Shown one piece after another: positions 5,208 to 6,246 of a DNA stretch of 6,246 bases. Numbering within the stretch: the stretch's first letter is position 1; every line of letters begins with the position of its first letter. The notes below the pieces were generated by a model. The model saw only the letters and a list, made by a program, of their open reading frames with translations, made no database searches and was not told the DNA's origin. The translations under genes and the position numbers were made by a program. Origin of the DNA: Chloroflexota bacterium (GTDB lineage Bacteria > Chloroflexota > Anaerolineae > JAADDB01); the NCBI GenBank assembly GCA_013154135.1, contig JAADDB010000197.1, forward strand, positions 1 to 6,246. Reading direction: 5' to 3'.

Positions 5208-6246
5208 ACTGGACGGAACGCACGCGCGATACAGGGGACATCTACCCCCTGCCCCCGAAAGAGGCCCGGACTTGGCAAGCCCTATTAGCCCCCCTGACCG
5301 GCCTCTCCCTGTACCCCCGCTCCTTCGTCGCCCACCGCCGCGTCCTCTATTTCCTGGGTCGACGGGAGGAGGGCAAGTGGTTGGGTGTCCTCGCCCCACA
5401 CCCTGTGGCCGGCTTGGAGGGCACCTGGAGAGAAGTGACCTTGCGGGGGGAACAGTGGCATCTCTTCCTGGGACCCACCCATACGGCCAACGCGGCGGCC
5501 CTTCGCACACGTGTGCGATCCCTGACCCCACGCCCCTTGGGCTTGCACAAATCCGTGGGATGCGGCGACCGCCTGGGATTGGCCACGCCGGGACATGTGC
5601 GGGCCGTGCGCAAACACACCATGGCCCCCATCTTCGCCCAACAGTCCATCCGGGAGATGGAACGCACCGGCCGTTCCCCGCAGCAGGTCATGGATGACGC
5701 CATGTGGGGGGTCCTGCAAGAGGGGTGGCACCACGGATATGGCGCGGACGCGGACCACTTGAAAACGTTTGCACATATTGACCAATGCGTGGTCGCGGGG
5801 TTTACCTTTTACACCGTTGACCCCAGTGACCATGTGGACAACACCGCGGCGACCGCCTCCCCGGAAGAGGTCCGCGCGGCTGTCGAGGCGCTCCCGTGGA
5901 ACACGCTGGACGCGTCCCCGGAAAAGTTGAAGGCCCTCTACCTGGGCCGGAACTTCGACGTGGGGGACTTCACTCTCACCCTGGATGAGGAAACCCTGTG
6001 GCGAGCCGCGGCCAAGTACGGCCGCGCGGTGGCCCACACGGTCCGCATGTACTACTACCTGCGCGAGCGAACGGACAGTCCCTTTGAGCTGGAAATGTCC
6101 GTGGACGAAACGGATACCCCGACCACGGTCGCGGAACACTTCTTTGTGGCCAGTGAACTGCGCCGGTTGGGGGTCACATGGGTCAGTCTCGCGCCCCGCT
6201 TTGTGGGGCGCTTTGAGAAAGGGGTGGATTACATCGGGGATCTGGG
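5204..6246 (+). CDS. uxaE: Tagaturonate epimerase UxaE, 3' end beyond the window
   Basis: UxaE interconverts D-tagaturonate and D-fructuronate, letting galacturonate breakdown join the glucuronate branch. The visible 347 complete codons match this family by recognition of KSVGCGDRLGLATPGH (116-131), PIFAQQSIREMERTGRS (142-158), GYGADADHLK (178-187), FYTVDPSDHVDNT (202-214), ELEMSVDETDTPTT (295-308) and LAPRFVGRFEKGVDYIGD (329-346). The His and Asp/Glu residues in these blocks are likely metal or substrate ligands (inference). Family members are somewhat under 500 residues, so about a quarter is missing. The start ATG 5204 overlaps the repressor stop by 4 bases and has AAGGAG (5192-5197) 6 bases upstream. 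The reading frame is open to the edge. Two LacI-type operator-like sequences lie inside the gene (5503-5518 and 5760-5773). Being second in a repressor-led operon, it is probably followed by further hexuronate genes. Confidence 0.9.
   Translation, partial: MNWTERTRDTGDIYPLPPKEARTWQALLAPLTGLSLYPRSFVAHRRVLYFLGRREEGKWLGVLAPHPVAGLEGTWREVTLRGEQWHLFLGPTHTANAAALRTRVRSLTPRPLGLHKSVGCGDRLGLATPGHVRAVRKHTMAPIFAQQSIREMERTGRSPQQVMDDAMWGVLQEGWHHGYGADADHLKTFAHIDQCVVAGFTFYTVDPSDHVDNTAATASPEEVRAAVEALPWNTLDASPEKLKALYLGRNFDVGDFTLTLDEETLWRAAAKYGRAVAHTVRMYYYLRERTDSPFELEMSVDETDTPTTVAEHFFVASELRRLGVTWVSLAPRFVGRFEKGVDYIGDL
5503..5518. promoter_or_regulatory. Intragenic second operator inside uxaE
   Basis: TCGCACACGTGTGCGA is a perfect 16-bp palindrome whose central 12 bp (GCACACGTGTGC) are identical to the operator at 4103-4118. 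The centres of the two sites are 1400 bp apart. It encodes residues 100-106 of UxaE (LRTRVRS), outside the recognised family motifs. An exact 12-bp recurrence that also forms a perfect palindrome is very unlikely by chance in 6 kb, so it is best read as an auxiliary operator for the same repressor, able to support looping or act as a roadblock. Confidence 0.65.
5760..5773. promoter_or_regulatory. Possible third, imperfect LacI-type site inside uxaE
   Basis: TGAAAACGTTTGCA contains the core AAACGTTT with a central CG; read on the minus strand it gives GCAAACGTTTTC, the pattern of PurR-type boxes. It fits the CcpA cre consensus at all but one base. It lies 256 bp after the second operator. It encodes part of the conserved DHLKTFAH segment, so protein constraint explains some of it. 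The run of A/T-ending codons here (aaa, acg, ttt, gca, cat, att) is unusual for this GC-rich gene. Confidence 0.3.

Noticed and set aside
5285..6139. Minus-strand open frame of 284 codons opposite uxaE
   Set aside because: It is antisense to a gene with clear family motifs and good start signals, and its own translation shows no domain.

Overview
The window is a GC-rich bacterial chromosome segment carrying four complete genes and one gene cut by the right edge. No transposase, phage, CRISPR or tRNA signal was seen. The combination of a small stand-alone SWIM zinc-finger protein, a NOP2/Sun-type rRNA methyltransferase with a C-terminal extension, a compact 502-residue PurH and a UxaE-type hexuronate epimerase suggests a Chloroflexota-like, possibly thermophilic organism. 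That placement is an impression from protein style and is not proven by the sequence.

Left part (1-823). A near-consensus sigma70-type promoter (98-126), with a perfect inverted repeat against its -35 box, drives a very short transcription unit. The unit holds a strong Shine-Dalgarno, a possible 16-codon ORF starting with TTG (150-200) and an intrinsic terminator (199-233) whose stem begins inside the stop codon. Downstream lies a small SWIM zinc-finger gene (365-622) with its own strong ribosome-binding site and no clear promoter, so it may depend on read-through past this terminator. A 201-base gap with two stem-loops then leads to the methyltransferase gene.

Middle part (824-3783). The RNA m5C methyltransferase gene (plus strand) and purH (minus strand) converge, with only 5 bases between their stop codons and no intrinsic terminator visible. 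purH encodes the bifunctional enzyme for the last two steps of IMP synthesis, and its catalytic motifs are intact.

Right part (3784-6246). A 386-base divergent intergenic region holds a possible purH promoter and a structured purH leader on one strand. On the other strand it holds a near-consensus promoter with a perfect 16-bp palindrome at the start site, feeding a LacI-family repressor gene. The repressor gene overlaps the start of a tagaturonate epimerase (uxaE) gene by 4 bases, so the two are almost certainly co-transcribed and translationally coupled. The 12-bp core of the promoter palindrome recurs exactly, again within a perfect 16-bp palindrome, inside uxaE 1400 bp downstream. A third, imperfect LacI-type site lies 256 bp further on. 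The best reading is an autoregulated hexuronate (galacturonate/glucuronate) catabolic operon, possibly repressed by DNA looping between a promoter operator and intragenic operators.
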